This document shows positions 21,908 to 34,042 of a DNA stretch of 64,000 bases, one piece after another. The stretch lies in assembly GCA_002691825.1 (NCBI GenBank), contig NZIZ01000043.1:1-64000 (forward strand). Reading direction: 5' to 3'. The stretch's first letter is position 1; every line of letters starts with the position of its first letter. The translations under genes were made by a program, and so were the position numbers. The notes under the pieces were generated by a model that ran no database searches, was not told the origin of the DNA, and worked only from the letters and a program-made list of their open reading frames with translations. Origin of the DNA: Porticoccaceae bacterium (GTDB taxonomy: Bacteria > Pseudomonadota > Gammaproteobacteria > Pseudomonadales > Porticoccaceae).

Positions 21908-22078
21908 TAAATAATCGGATTTAGATTTGAGACGGCTAAAAAAAGGATGATTACTACCTCGTCTGTATTGATTACGTAGCACAAAAAGATGGATAGTTGT
22001 CGCAAAGATCTGAGCTGTAAGTGTTGTGTTTAAACACTTTTATCTCCTCTTGATAGAGTTCTCGAATTCGTTGAAATT

Positions 22079-23095
22079 TCAATATTCTATCGGAATGCCA
22101 TACGTATCGCTAAAGGTCATGTCTGCGATTTGAAGGTTATCAAATTTCTCTTGTTTTATAGGTATTACAGCTAGCATTTCGATTTCGTTTCTACCAATCC
22201 ATGCTGCACCAGTCACTTGTCCAAGCAATTTGTTGCAGGAAGATGATATTTTAGAACCCGGTTCGGGTAAACTTTGTAGTGAGCAATGTAGAGCTTTCAT
22301 GCGCCTTTTCACGGAACCTCTGTAGTGCGTTCTTGCTATTACTTCTTGTCCCGTGTAGCAACCTTTCTTAAAGCTTATGTAACCTTGGCTATCTAAATTT
22401 AGCATCTGCGGAATAAAACGGCCTGAAGTTGCCGAAGTTACCTCGGCAAAACCAGTCCGAAGGGTTAGTAAATTAGCGAAATTTTCATCCACATAAGTTA
22501 AACCAGTCAGAGAGTAAAGTCTTGAAAAGTCGAGATCCCGAGAACACGTTAGTGCATATTGACCTTCTTCAATGCAGCTTAACCAACCAATATCATTCTC
22601 AAACCGATCACCTTTTTTGGTGGGAACCAAGACGAAAAGAGTATTTAAGACAGATTTAATTTCAGGCCCAGCAATCAGAAAATTACTAAACTTATCGCTT
22701 ACGTCATATATATCAAGTTTAAAGAACTTCGAATATTTTTGAAGGCTTTCGATGGCAATATTTACTATTGATGGGTTGATTTCTAAGACAATGACTCCGT
22801 TTTTCAAACTATGTGCAGTAAAAGTGAATATTACTCCCCCAGAGGGAGAACAATGAGCACCTTTAACGACTGATTGGTGAATTAGTTCACTCATGTCGCA
22901 TGTTACTTGGCCTTGGAGGAATTTAATTACTTCTGAACCCGTCAGAGCAATATATGCTCTAGGATTGGGACAAATGACTGTCTTGGTAAGTGCTAAGCTA
23001 AAATTTGCGGGTAGCTTTTTCAAAGGCGCCGTTAACTTGTGATAACAATCATCTAGGTGCGATATTTGCGTAGAAAACAGTTCAGGAAATGTCAT
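22079..23095 (-). CDS. ygfZ: tRNA-modifying protein YgfZ (folate-binding, GcvT-like)
   Basis: KGCYTGQEVIARTHYRGSVKRRM signature; divergent from sdhE. Confidence 0.92.
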   Translation of the reverse strand: MTFPELFSTQISHLDDCYHKLTAPLKKLPANFSLALTKTVICPNPRAYIALTGSEVIKFLQGQVTCDMSELIHQSVVKGAHCSPSGGVIFTFTAHSLKNGVIVLEINPSIVNIAIESLQKYSKFFKLDIYDVSDKFSNFLIAGPEIKSVLNTLFVLVPTKKGDRFENDIGWLSCIEEGQYALTCSRDLDFSRLYSLTGLTYVDENFANLLTLRTGFAEVTSATSGRFIPQMLNLDSQGYISFKKGCYTGQEVIARTHYRGSVKRRMKALHCSLQSLPEPGSKISSSCNKLLGQVTGAAWIGRNEIEMLAVIPIKQEKFDNLQIADMTFSDTYGIPIEY

Positions 23096-23165
23096 TTTAT
23101 GGTAATTACTGTATTTTACTCAACTAGACATGATTATACTTCCATTTTAACTCGGTTGGCGATTT

Positions 23166-23405
23166 ATGCATAAAAATAGACTTGTCTGGGCCGCAAGGCG
23201 AGGAATGTTGGAGCTTGATTTGTTACTACAGCCTTTTGTGGAAAACGAGTATGAGAAGTTAAATCGAGAGGACAAATTACGTTTCGAAGTATTGCTTGAA
23301 AAAGACGATCAAACTTTATTCCAGTGGTTTATGAAGTCATGTGAGCCGCACGATCTGAATATGAAACGTATCGTAGATTTGATACGAGACGCTAGTATCA
23401 ATTAA
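23166..23405 (+). CDS. sdhE: FAD assembly factor SdhE (YgfY)
   Basis: VWAARRGMLELDLLLQPFVENEY; 79 aa. Confidence 0.93.
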   Translation: MHKNRLVWAARRGMLELDLLLQPFVENEYEKLNREDKLRFEVLLEKDDQTLFQWFMKSCEPHDLNMKRIVDLIRDASIN

Positions 23406-23468
23406 TTACTTTGTCGATTTTTTCATGTTACTAAAAGTTATTACGCCGCATGTGATTATTGACCTTTG

Positions 23469-25064
23469 CTAATTTACCCAATTATTCGGTGTCAAAATAG
23501 TATCTCTGGCGATCTTTTCCTTATCAGGGTAATCCAAATTGTAATGAAGGCCTCTACTTTCTCGTCGCTCTAGAGCGGAAATAACAATTAGTTCAGAGGT
23601 TGCGGCCAAATTGCGTAATTCTAGAAGTCGAGGATTTATATGACTTTTTTGAAAGCGCGCATTAATTTTCTGTTTAAGTTTTTGTATTTCTGATTTTGCT
23701 TCTCCTAATTCGTTATCAGTTCTCACGATCCCTACCCGTTTCCACATTAGCATTCGTAATATTTCCATATTTTCATCAATGAAAGCATTTTGATCAATTA
23801 CTCGCGGTCTTTCAAAATTTTTCTTGGGCTTTTTATTATGATGGCTTGGCGGTGTTGTCTTTTGATTAATAATGGTTGCAGCCGCTCGTGCAAAGACGAC
23901 GCACTCAAGCAGCGAATTGCTTGCCATTCGGTTAGCGCCATGGAGACCGGTTAATGCATTTTCGCCGATCGCATAAAGATTTCTCAAGTCTGTTTGAGCA
24001 TTCATATTTACGACTATACCCCCACAAGTATAATGAGCTGCTGGCACAATCGGTATAGATGTTTTTGTGATATCTATACCAAGACCGAAGCAATGTTTAT
24101 AAACAGTGGGGAAGCTTTCGATGATAAACTTCGTTGATTGATGACTAATATCGAGGTATAAGCAGTCACACTTCAGTTTTTTCATCTCTTGATCTATCGC
24201 GCGAGCAACTACATCGCGTGGCGCTAGTTCCGCCTTCTCATGGTAAAGATGCATAAAGCGACTTCCATCAGGAAGCAGAAGTTTTGCACCCTCACCGCGC
24301 AAAGCTTCAGTTATTAAAAATGAGTTGGCTTTTGGATGGTAAAGACAAGTTGGATGGAATTGGTTAAATTCCAAATTACCAACGCGACAACCGCTTCGCC
24401 ATGCCATGGCTATACCATCTCCACTCGCGCCATCGGGATTACTGGTATGCAAGTAACATTTACTTGCCCCTCCAGCAGCTAAAACTACATTGTGAGCCGA
24501 AAACATAACTACTTTATTTTTCTCTATATCTAGTAAATGAGCGCCGACACAAGTTGCATATCTATCCATTTTACGAGTGTTTGTGATGAGATCTATAGCG
24601 TGATGGTTTTGAAAAATATCTATATTCGATGCTGAAATTACTCGGTGTACCAGTGCATCGGTGACTGAGCGCCCAGTTGCATCGGCACTATGAAGAATTC
24701 GTCTATGACTATGTCCGCCCTCTTGAGTAAGGTGAAATTGCTTTTGGTCGTCCTCTAAGGTGAAGTTTACTCCCTGATTAATCAGCCAATGAATAGCGTC
24801 GGGGCCATTATTAATGACGAATTCGACAGTATTATTGTGACATAAGCCGGCCCCTGCTACCTGAGTATCGGTCATGTGAAGAGCTTTGGTATCGTTTTTA
24901 TCAAATACAGCAGCAATGCCACCTTGGGCCATCCAGGACGCACCCGCTTTGAGAGTTGATTTGCTAACTAAAGCCACACGTTTGTTTTGATCTATATGTA
25001 AAGCTAGTGTGAGTCCGGCAGTACCACTTCCGATTACTAACACATCATAGTGAAACTTCTTCAT
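23469..25064 (-). CDS. nadB: L-aspartate oxidase
   Basis: VLVIGSGTAGLTLALHI; GGHSHRRILHSADATG; HGANRMASNSLLECVVFARAAA; likely start is Met at 25064. Confidence 0.95.
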   Translation of the reverse strand: MKKFHYDVLVIGSGTAGLTLALHIDQNKRVALVSKSTLKAGASWMAQGGIAAVFDKNDTKALHMTDTQVAGAGLCHNNTVEFVINNGPDAIHWLINQGVNFTLEDDQKQFHLTQEGGHSHRRILHSADATGRSVTDALVHRVISASNIDIFQNHHAIDLITNTRKMDRYATCVGAHLLDIEKNKVVMFSAHNVVLAAGGASKCYLHTSNPDGASGDGIAMAWRSGCRVGNLEFNQFHPTCLYHPKANSFLITEALRGEGAKLLLPDGSRFMHLYHEKAELAPRDVVARAIDQEMKKLKCDCLYLDISHQSTKFIIESFPTVYKHCFGLGIDITKTSIPIVPAAHYTCGGIVVNMNAQTDLRNLYAIGENALTGLHGANRMASNSLLECVVFARAAATIINQKTTPPSHHNKKPKKNFERPRVIDQNAFIDENMEILRMLMWKRVGIVRTDNELGEAKSEIQKLKQKINARFQKSHINPRLLELRNLAATSELIVISALERRESRGLHYNLDYPDKEKIARDTILTPNNWVN

Positions 25065-25193
25065 GGTCCTGACGTTCTTTAGATTGATTAACACGATTAT
25101 AACCCATCGGCTGTTTAGTCATGGGAGTTTTCTCTAGCGAAGAAGTGTAGTCTCCGGTATCGTGAGGGGTAATTTTTGTTTCGTTGATACACA

Positions 25194-25787
25194 ATGATAG
25201 ACCACACCAAGTCAAATGTAACAGACTGCCAGCTTTTGTCGAGGGCTAAAAGGGGAGACAAAAGAGCATTTGAATTGATCGTGATTAAATACCAGCAAAA
25301 AGTTCAAAATTCTTTAACACGTTTTTTAAAAGATCAAGACGAGTTAAACGATTTAACTCAGGAAGTTTTTATTAAGGCATATAAAGCCTTATCAGCATTT
25401 AGAGGAGACAGTCAATTTTACACGTGGCTGCACAGAATTGCATTGAATACGGCAAAAAATCATTTAGTTGCAAAAAGTCGACGGCCACCCACGTCTGATA
25501 TTCAAGTATCTGACGCGGAAAATTACAACAGTTTTAATCAGTTACACAATACTGATACACCCGAAAATATTCTATTTTGTGAACAGTTGGATCAAATATT
25601 GAAAGAAACTGTAAGACAGTTACCAGAGGACCTTAAATGTGTCATATCTCTTCGTGAGAATAAAGACTTAAGCTATGAGGAGATTGCTAAAATAATGGGT
25701 TGTCCCACAGGTACTGTGCGATCACGATTATTTCGGGCTCGTGAAATTCTTGATGAAAAGATTAAGACACTTTTAAATGACAGATAA
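25194..25787 (+). CDS. rpoE: RNA polymerase sigma-E factor
   Basis: ECF sigma: DLTQEVFIKAYKALSAFRGDSQFYTWLHRIALNTAKNHL; region 4 IMGCPTGTVRSRLFRARE; next to nadB as in gammaproteobacteria. Confidence 0.94.
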   Translation: MIDHTKSNVTDCQLLSRAKRGDKRAFELIVIKYQQKVQNSLTRFLKDQDELNDLTQEVFIKAYKALSAFRGDSQFYTWLHRIALNTAKNHLVAKSRRPPTSDIQVSDAENYNSFNQLHNTDTPENILFCEQLDQILKETVRQLPEDLKCVISLRENKDLSYEEIAKIMGCPTGTVRSRLFRAREILDEKIKTLLNDR

Positions 25788-25857
25788 AAAGTGATTTGAA
25801 CGTTTTTTAAAAATTGGTGTCAAACTGTTATAAAACTTCGTTGGAGGTGCACTGCTT

Positions 25858-26517
25858 TTGAGAGAAATTAAGATTGATTCATATGATAAGGGTCAAGAAG
25901 ACCTTTGTGCATTATTGGATGGCGAAGCTAGCGAGGTCCAAGTGCAAAGGATTTTGACTGCCATGGATGGCAAGAGTGGTAAGGAAGTTAGAGAATTTTG
26001 GCGTCGTTACAACCTCGTTTCAGCGAGTGTCCGAAATGAAACGTTTGATATAGGATTGGATGTTAGTAGAGATGTGATTGCTGCGATAACCAACCAACCA
26101 CCTCGCACTTTGGCAAAATCAAGTACATGGCCAGAGGTCATCGTTCAGTTGGGTGTAGCCGCATCAGTTGCTATGTTAACATTGTTCAGTATCCAATATT
26201 ACAGCGATAATGTTAGGTTTGATCAAACTCTTCGAAATGTTGAAGTTGAGTCACATAATGAAGAGCTTCACTCGGGTCCAGCGGCGCAGTTTCCCTCTGG
26301 GTTCAAGCCGAACATCAATGTTCGGACTGTTAGCGCGGGCTTAATCAGAGAACCGGAACTAAAAGTAACACTCGATTCTCAGTTGTTTCAGGACGATAGA
26401 ATTCGTGAACATATTGATCGGAAGGTATCTGAATATTATCGACAGTCTTTTCATATTGGTCGGCATGGCGAGCAACCGTTTGTTAAACTTAAAAAGTCGG
26501 AAGTTGCCCCTGATTGA
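25858..26517 (+). CDS. rseA: Anti-sigma-E factor RseA-like
   Basis: LCALLDGEASEVQVQRIL...EFWRRYNLVSASVRNE; one central TM; downstream of rpoE. Confidence 0.88.
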   Translation: MREIKIDSYDKGQEDLCALLDGEASEVQVQRILTAMDGKSGKEVREFWRRYNLVSASVRNETFDIGLDVSRDVIAAITNQPPRTLAKSSTWPEVIVQLGVAASVAMLTLFSIQYYSDNVRFDQTLRNVEVESHNEELHSGPAAQFPSGFKPNINVRTVSAGLIREPELKVTLDSQLFQDDRIREHIDRKVSEYYRQSFHIGRHGEQPFVKLKKSEVAPD

Positions 26518-26559
26518 ATTTAGCGCGATACTCGTAAATCCCGTTTTTTTGTGTTCGCG

Positions 26560-27248
<689 letters not shown>

Positions 27249-27585
27249 GATGCCAAGTAATCTTAAATTGACGGGAGGGACGACATAATAATCATGAACG
27301 AACAATGTGGGTTCCGCTTTTTTGATGAATTGACACTTGGGGTGTTACCGATGAAGAAATTAAATGGTGAAGGTTTATTAGTAACAAATGCAAAACGCGG
27401 CGTCCGAGTTATTTTTTGTGGAAACCCTCTAACGTATTGAAATAGTTTTGAGGGACCTTTCGTTGAGTGTTGATTTCCTTTCGCCGACAGAATATGGCCC
27501 CCTTGACAAATGTTAGGGTTCAATTGAAAAACGTCTTAGGAACGAGCTAGGCTTAGGGTATGCTTTTTAATAAAGAGGATTTTAG

Positions 27586-28968
27586 ATGTTAGTGAAATTT
27601 CACCTTGTAGTGCTGTTGACTTTTATTACTCTCACAAAGTCTGTTGCGTCGCTCCCAGATTTTACTGAACTTGTTGATAAGGTAGCCCCGGCAGTCGTTA
27701 AAATTAATGTGTCCTTTGCTGGAGAAAGTTCTCTAAAATCTCAGCCTTATGGTGGAAATTTACCTGATATTTTTCGTGAATTGTTAGAACAACAGCGCAA
27801 TTTAAGAGAACGGCCTGATAGGGCCTCATTGGGGTCGGGGTTCGTGATTTCCTCTGACGGTTACATTATAACAAACCACCATGTTGTGGATCGCGCGACT
27901 AAAATTCGTGTGTCTTTTGCAGATAGGCGAGAGTTTGATGCCGAAATGGTCGGCACAGATCGTCGGTCCGATTTAGCACTTTTAAAGATTAATGGCAGTG
28001 ACTTGCCAACTTTAGAGTTTGCCACGGAGAAAAGTTTGAGAGTGGGGGCATGGGTTCTCGCAATAGGATCTCCGTTTGGATTAGATTACTCTGTTACTGC
28101 CGGCATCGTGAGTGCGATGGGGCGCAGTATCCCCACTGATAGAAACGAAAATTATGTACCCTTTATTCAGACTGATGTGGCGATTAATCCTGGGAACTCT
28201 GGAGGGCCACTTTTTGATTTATCAGGAAAGGTAGTAGGTATAAATTCACAGATTTACTCGCGAACAGGCGGTTCCATTGGATTATCTTTTGCGATTCCCG
28301 CCAAACTAGCGCTTGATGTGGTTCAACAATTAAAATCTACAGGTCGGGTTGACAGAGGTTGGTTAGGTGTGGCTATTCAAGATGTGGATCAAAAGCTCGC
28401 ACGATCTTTAAATTTAAAAGAGGCCAAAGGAGCCCTTGTTAGTGCGGTGGAAATTGATAGTCCCGCTGACTTGGGTCAAATAATGCCGGGCGACGTCATT
28501 ATAAGCTTTAACCGACAAGCAGTTATTGAATCGAGTGATTTGCCCCCCCTCGTGGGGCAAGTGGCGCCCGGTGGTCGAGTTCCGGTTAAAATAATGCGAG
28601 ACGGAAAGGTCAAGAAATTGAATATAATAGTAGCCGCTTTGGATGGAGACCAATCGACTGGTGAGCAAATATCCAAAGCTAGTGAAAATGGAGATCGGCT
28701 TGGATTGCGAGTAGAAGATATAGAAAAATTGTCAGCGTCTGACGAACTACTCAATGGAGTGGTTATTCAATACATTGAACCAAGATCCGCCGCAGACATC
28801 GCAGGATTACAACAAGGTGATGTAATTGTTCAACTGGGACAAGTGAGAATCTCAAATTCCACTCAATACAATAAAGTGGTAAAGGAGATGCCGAAGAATC
28901 GACCAGTCGCTATCCGTTTTCTTCGCCGCGGAACAGCAGTATTTAGGACAATTGAAATTGATGACTGA
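27586..28968 (+). CDS. Periplasmic serine protease DegP/MucD (HtrA family)
   Basis: Signal peptide; ITNHHVVD, DLALLKI, NPGNSGGPLF catalytic triad motifs; two PDZ domains. Confidence 0.95.
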   Translation: MLVKFHLVVLLTFITLTKSVASLPDFTELVDKVAPAVVKINVSFAGESSLKSQPYGGNLPDIFRELLEQQRNLRERPDRASLGSGFVISSDGYIITNHHVVDRATKIRVSFADRREFDAEMVGTDRRSDLALLKINGSDLPTLEFATEKSLRVGAWVLAIGSPFGLDYSVTAGIVSAMGRSIPTDRNENYVPFIQTDVAINPGNSGGPLFDLSGKVVGINSQIYSRTGGSIGLSFAIPAKLALDVVQQLKSTGRVDRGWLGVAIQDVDQKLARSLNLKEAKGALVSAVEIDSPADLGQIMPGDVIISFNRQAVIESSDLPPLVGQVAPGGRVPVKIMRDGKVKKLNIIVAALDGDQSTGEQISKASENGDRLGLRVEDIEKLSASDELLNGVVIQYIEPRSAADIAGLQQGDVIVQLGQVRISNSTQYNKVVKEMPKNRPVAIRFLRRGTAVFRTIEIDD

Positions 28969-29070
28969 TTGGCAGCGGGTATAGAGATTATCGATCTTGC
29001 GATATTATTTTGGTAACGGAGTTACAAATATTATAAACTGTCGTTATGAATTAGTGGGTGATGTATACAC

Positions 29071-30864
29071 GTGTCAGAAATTACCTCCATTCGTAATTTC
29101 TCTATAATTGCTCATATTGATCACGGGAAATCAACGCTAGCTGACAGGTTTATTCAGCTTTGCGGCGGCTTGAGTGAGCGGGAAATGGATACTCAAGTTC
29201 TCGATTCTATGGACATAGAGAGAGAGCGAGGAATTACAATAAAGGCCCAAAGTGTCTCACTCTCTTATAAGAGTGTGGGCGGTGGCCATTATCAACTTAA
29301 TTTTATTGATACCCCAGGACATGTTGATTTTTCATATGAAGTATCAAGATCACTTGCTGCGTGCGAGGGCGCATTACTGATTGTTGATGCAGCTCAAGGC
29401 GTTGAAGCTCAGTCTGTAGCCAACTGTTACACTGCTATTAATCAGGGCTTGGAGGTTCTTCCAATTCTCAACAAGATGGATTTGCCCCAAGCCGAACCGG
29501 ACCGAGTCGTCTTAGAGATTGAGGATATCATTGGTATTGATGCCAGTGAGGCGATTCACTGTAGTGCAAAAAGTGGTTCGGGTGTTGTGGATATATTGGA
29601 GCAGTTAGTTCTCAAGATACCTCCTCCGCATGGCTCAGCTAAAAATCCATTACAGGCCTTAATTATCGATTCGTGGTTTGATAATTACTTGGGCGTTGTT
29701 TCGTTGGTCCGTGTGATGGAGGGTACGCTCTGTGTAAAGGATAAAATTATTGCCAAATCTATTGGACGTGCGCACATTGTAGATAGCGTCGGAGTGTTTA
29801 CACCAAAGCGGCTGGAGAAGAGTGTGCTAAAAGCTGGAGAAGTAGGCTTTATGGTTGCAGGTATAAAAGATATTAAAGGAGCTCCTGTTGGCGATACTTT
29901 GACGCACTATAATACTGCTGAGGTATCATCTTTACCCGGATTCCAAACAGTAAAACCGCAAGTTTATGCGGGAATGTTTCCTATCGACTCGGATGACTTC
30001 GAAGTTTTCCGTGATGCACTATCAAAATTGGCGGTTAATGATGCTTCTCTGTTTTATGAGCCAGAAAGTTCTGATGCGTTAGGATTTGGATTTCGTTGTG
30101 GCTTTTTAGGTATGTTACACATGGAAATTATACAGGAGAGACTTGAGCGCGAGTATCGACTTGATTTGATTACATCTGCTCCATCGGTGGTTTATGAGGT
30201 CTTATCGAGTAAAGGTGGTCAATTTCGCATTTCGAACCCATCTGATCTTCCTGATCCTACGCAATTAGTTGAATTACGTGAACCAATCTGTGATACAAAT
30301 ATTCTTGTGCCTAAGGAATTCGTCGGTAACGTCATTTCACTTTGTATAGAAAAACGTGGAGTGCAAATTGATATGCAATATGTTGGTGGACAAGTCGCTA
30401 TTCACTATGAATTGCCCTTGAGCGAGGTTGTCATGGATTTTTTCGATCGGTTGAAATCCGTCAGTCGTGGTTTTGCCTCTTTGGAATATAATTTCTTACG
30501 ATTCGATTCAGCGCCTCTTGTAAGGCTTGATGTTTTAATTAATGGTGATCGGGTTGATGCACTTGCTGCAATTGTCCACCGTACAGAAGCGTCTCGTAAG
30601 GGCCGAGTACTTACCGAAAAAATGAAGGAGTTGATTCCTAGACAGATGTTTGATGTGGCAATTCAAGCGGCTATCGGGGGACATATTATTGCTAGAACAA
30701 CAGTGAAAGCACTACGTAAAAATGTCACTGCGAAATGCTATGGTGGTGATGTTTCTAGGAAGAAAAAATTACTCGAAAAACAGAAAGCTGGGAAGAGGCG
30801 TATGAAGCAAGTTGGGAGTGTAGAAATTCCTCAGGACGCCTTTCTCGCTGTGTTAAAAACTTAA
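29071..30864 (+). CDS. lepA: Elongation factor 4
   Basis: [43 protein letters not shown] start. Confidence 0.97.
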   Translation: MSEITSIRNFSIIAHIDHGKSTLADRFIQLCGGLSEREMDTQVLDSMDIERERGITIKAQSVSLSYKSVGGGHYQLNFIDTPGHVDFSYEVSRSLAACEGALLIVDAAQGVEAQSVANCYTAINQGLEVLPILNKMDLPQAEPDRVVLEIEDIIGIDASEAIHCSAKSGSGVVDILEQLVLKIPPPHGSAKNPLQALIIDSWFDNYLGVVSLVRVMEGTLCVKDKIIAKSIGRAHIVDSVGVFTPKRLEKSVLKAGEVGFMVAGIKDIKGAPVGDTLTHYNTAEVSSLPGFQTVKPQVYAGMFPIDSDDFEVFRDALSKLAVNDASLFYEPESSDALGFGFRCGFLGMLHMEIIQERLEREYRLDLITSAPSVVYEVLSSKGGQFRISNPSDLPDPTQLVELREPICDTNILVPKEFVGNVISLCIEKRGVQIDMQYVGGQVAIHYELPLSEVVMDFFDRLKSVSRGFASLEYNFLRFDSAPLVRLDVLINGDRVDALAAIVHRTEASRKGRVLTEKMKELIPRQMFDVAIQAAIGGHIIARTTVKALRKNVTAKCYGGDVSRKKKLLEKQKAGKRRMKQVGSVEIPQDAFLAVLKT

Positions 30865-30893
30865 ATTTAAGTTTAACTTTGAGATGAACAATT

Positions 30894-31622
30894 GTGAACT
30901 TTAATTTCGAACTAATACTAACCGTGCTGTTTATACTGACAGCTGTTTTTTGGATTATTAATTATTTTATAGTAAAAAAACAAGACGGTTTTATTGAGTT
31001 CATTGCGTCAATGGCGCCAGTGCTCGGTATTGTTTTATTGTTGCGGTCATTCATCGTCGAACCTTTCCAAATACCATCTAAATCAATGGTTCCAAATTTG
31101 CTGGTTGGCGATTTTATTTTGGTTAACAAATTTGCTTATGGTTTAAGGCTACCGGTCCTGCGATATAAATTCTATGATTTCGGCAAGCCACAACGAGGAG
31201 ACGTGATGGTGTTTTTTCCTCCTCATGATGATAGATACTTTATTAAGCGATTGATTGGACTTCCGGGGGATGAGGTCCGTGTTATTGAAGGAGTTGTTTA
31301 TATTAATGGACGCCAAATCTCTCAAAAGGTTTCAGGAGACAGCGCTTCGCCCAATCACATTATAATGAATGAGCGATTGTCGGAATCCGAGCACAAGATT
31401 CAAAAACGCTTATCTCCTACCCGGTTAAGCTTGAATCATACAGCGATTGTGCCTGATGGCCACTTCTTTATGTTGGGAGATAATCGCGATAACTCAAGTG
31501 ATAGTCGAGTTTGGGGGCCGGTCCCTGAAGATCGTTTGGTAGGTAAGGCTTTTGCGCGATGGATGTTTTGGGATGCATTTCTAAGCTTGCCTAGCTTTCG
31601 CAGAGTAGGGTGGTTGAATTAG
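30894..31622 (+). CDS. lepB: Signal peptidase I
   Basis: IPSKSMVPNLLVGDFILVNKFAYG; RGDVMVFFPP; GDNRDNSSDSR. Confidence 0.96.
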   Translation: MNFNFELILTVLFILTAVFWIINYFIVKKQDGFIEFIASMAPVLGIVLLLRSFIVEPFQIPSKSMVPNLLVGDFILVNKFAYGLRLPVLRYKFYDFGKPQRGDVMVFFPPHDDRYFIKRLIGLPGDEVRVIEGVVYINGRQISQKVSGDSASPNHIIMNERLSESEHKIQKRLSPTRLSLNHTAIVPDGHFFMLGDNRDNSSDSRVWGPVPEDRLVGKAFARWMFWDAFLSLPSFRRVGWLN

Positions 31623-31686
31623 ATAGTCCAATCACAATGTAAATTAATTATGCTCTGATATGTAATGATCAGCAAAGGCTCATGTT

Positions 31687-32388
31687 ATGACTCGTGATTT
31701 GGAGCGTTCAGAATTGGCGCAAAAACGATTGCTTCAAGATAGACTTAATTATGTTTTTTCTGATCAACGGCTTTTGGCTTTAGCTCTCACTCATCGTAGT
31801 TTTAGCGCACAGAATAATGAACGACTTGAGTTTCTAGGTGATGCAGTTCTTGGCTCGATAATTGCGCATTACTTATATCGACATTATCCGCAGTTAAGAG
31901 AGGGTGAAATGAGTCGCATGCGTGCGCAGATAGTTCGCGCAGAATCTTTGGCTTCTGTGGGAAAAAGATTGGATTTGGGCAGCTGCCTGTTACTTGGCCC
32001 CGGAGAAATGAAAGCTGGCGGTAAAAAACGTGATTCAATCTTAGGGGATGCTGTTGAGGCGATAATCGGAGCTGTTTACATCGATTCTGGTGCAGATTCC
32101 TCCAATGAGTGCGTTCTACGGTGGTTTAAAGAAGAATTAATTAAAGTTTCATATGAGTGGCCATCAAAAGATTCAAAAACTAAATTACAAGAATGGTTGC
32201 AAAAAAAGGGGCAGCCGTTACCGTATTATCGCCTGATAGACACTTCAGGTGAGGCTCATAGTAGAACGTTCACTGTTGAATGTGTTCTTTCTTCAATTGA
32301 TATCGACGCCAATGCCTCTGCAAGTAGCGTAAAAAAAGCCGAACAAATTGTCGCGGAAAAACTTCTTATTGCCATAGGAGAAATTTAG
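31687..32388 (+). CDS. rnc: Ribonuclease III
   Basis: NERLEFLGDAVLGSIIA; C-terminal dsRBD. Confidence 0.96.
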   Translation: MTRDLERSELAQKRLLQDRLNYVFSDQRLLALALTHRSFSAQNNERLEFLGDAVLGSIIAHYLYRHYPQLREGEMSRMRAQIVRAESLASVGKRLDLGSCLLLGPGEMKAGGKKRDSILGDAVEAIIGAVYIDSGADSSNECVLRWFKEELIKVSYEWPSKDSKTKLQEWLQKKGQPLPYYRLIDTSGEAHSRTFTVECVLSSIDIDANASASSVKKAEQIVAEKLLIAIGEI

Positions 32389-33290
32389 TGACTTTAACAA
32401 CATTACAATGTGGTTACGTGGCAATAGTCGGACGTCCAAATGTAGGCAAGTCAACACTGCTCAATAATATTTTAGGACGAAAGCTGAGTATCACCTCCAG
32501 GAAACCTCAGACTACTAGACATGCCCTTTTGGGTGTATTGAACGAGGGGGATTTGCAGTTAATTTTTGTAGACACGCCCGGCATTCATGCGAATCGAGAT
32601 CGGGCAATCAATCGAGTAATGAATAAGGCCGCAGTCAGCGTTCTACACGATGTGGATGTGATAGTGTTAGTAGTGGATCGCCTTGAATGGGGAATTGAGG
32701 ACGAGTATGTAGCAAAATATCTGCAGAGCAGTCGAGTTCCGCTTATAGTTGTAATTAACAAGATTGATATGCTAGCTGAGAAAGAGCTCTTGTTACCTCA
32801 GCTAGACTTCTTGTTTGATAAATTCAAGCCCAAAGAGTTAATACCCATATCCGCACTTCGTAGAGTCAATCTCTCCAGGTTAATATCCTCCATTAGGCCA
32901 TTTATTCCCACTAGTGCGCACTTGTTTCATCAAGATCAGATAACCGATCGGAATGAACGATTTTTATGTAGCGAAATTATTCGAGAAAAGATGACTAGAA
33001 AACTGGGAGCTGAATTACCTTATGAAATTACTGTAGAAATTGAAGCATTTTATGCTGAAGCAAGTATCACTAATATTCATGCACTTATATTAGTGGAACG
33101 GGAGGGTCAAAAAAAAATTATTATTGGTGACGGAGGCAAGCGCTTAAGGGAAATAGGCAAATGTGCTCGTCGTGATATCGAAGATTTAATTAGTTCCAAA
33201 GTCATGTTGAGGACTTGGGTTAAGGTTCGTAGTGGTTGGTCAGATGATGAAAGGGCTCTCAGAAGCCTTGGTTACTTGGATAATTGTTAA
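32388..33290 (+). CDS. era: GTPase Era
   Basis: GRPNVGKSTLLNNILG; DTPGIH; KH domain IIIGDGGKRLREIGKCARRDIE. Confidence 0.96.
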   Translation: MTLTTLQCGYVAIVGRPNVGKSTLLNNILGRKLSITSRKPQTTRHALLGVLNEGDLQLIFVDTPGIHANRDRAINRVMNKAAVSVLHDVDVIVLVVDRLEWGIEDEYVAKYLQSSRVPLIVVINKIDMLAEKELLLPQLDFLFDKFKPKELIPISALRRVNLSRLISSIRPFIPTSAHLFHQDQITDRNERFLCSEIIREKMTRKLGAELPYEITVEIEAFYAEASITNIHALILVEREGQKKIIIGDGGKRLREIGKCARRDIEDLISSKVMLRTWVKVRSGWSDDERALRSLGYLDNC

Positions 33291-34007
33291 GTGACTAGAT
33301 GCCGAGAACAACTTGGTTTTGTTTTGCATACTCAGCCATTCAGTGAGAGCAGTTTTCTTGTTGATCTCTTAACATGCGAACATGGAAGGCTAAAGTGCAT
33401 TGCCAAGGGCTTTAGAGGGGGTCGAAAAAATGGGAGTGCGAAATCGCTGTTCCCGCATTCTGAATATAGTTTTACTTGGTATGGGAGAAATGATTTAAAA
33501 ATACTGATGAGTGCCGAATTGGTGCATCCACCAGTGTTTCTGGAGAGAGATGCGCTTTATCACGGGCTTTATGTGAACGAACTAATCTATCGCCTAGTTG
33601 ACTCTAGAGAGCATATGGACAATTTTTACTTAGCCTATAGAGATTTTGTGAGCTCTTTAATATTGACTGGTTCAGATGAAACTCGGTTGCGAGAAATCGA
33701 GATGCATTTATTAAGAGAACTTGGATTTGGTCTTTTACTGAATGTTGATGCTCACAGTGGCGAAATTCTATATCCTAGGAGCCTTTATAAATTTCATCCG
33801 GAATCGGGTCTCCGTAAGGCATTGAAAGATGACCTTAGTGATAATCTGTTTTTGGGTATGTATTTGCTTGATTTACACGCGGGATGTTGGAAGCGGCGTG
33901 AAGTGGTAATGATTGCTAGGAGAATTTTGAGGAAGACGATAGATTTTCGTCTTAATGGGAAACCGTTGCACAGTCGACAACTTTACCGGACGTTCTTAGC
34001 CTCTTAG
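33291..34007 (+). CDS. recO: DNA repair protein RecO
   Basis: FVLHTQPFSESSFLVDLLTCEHGRLKCIAKGFRGGRK; position after era. Confidence 0.92.
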   Translation: MTRCREQLGFVLHTQPFSESSFLVDLLTCEHGRLKCIAKGFRGGRKNGSAKSLFPHSEYSFTWYGRNDLKILMSAELVHPPVFLERDALYHGLYVNELIYRLVDSREHMDNFYLAYRDFVSSLILTGSDETRLREIEMHLLRELGFGLLLNVDAHSGEILYPRSLYKFHPESGLRKALKDDLSDNLFLGMYLLDLHAGCWKRREVVMIARRILRKTIDFRLNGKPLHSRQLYRTFLAS

Positions 34008-34042
34008 TTCCTTACTTTTGTGTTTATGTATGGTAGGCGAAA

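Noticed and set aside
27263-27523. 86-aa reverse-strand ORF near the heptamer repeat
   Set aside because: No recognisable domain and it lies in a degenerate intergenic region; could not be supported as coding.
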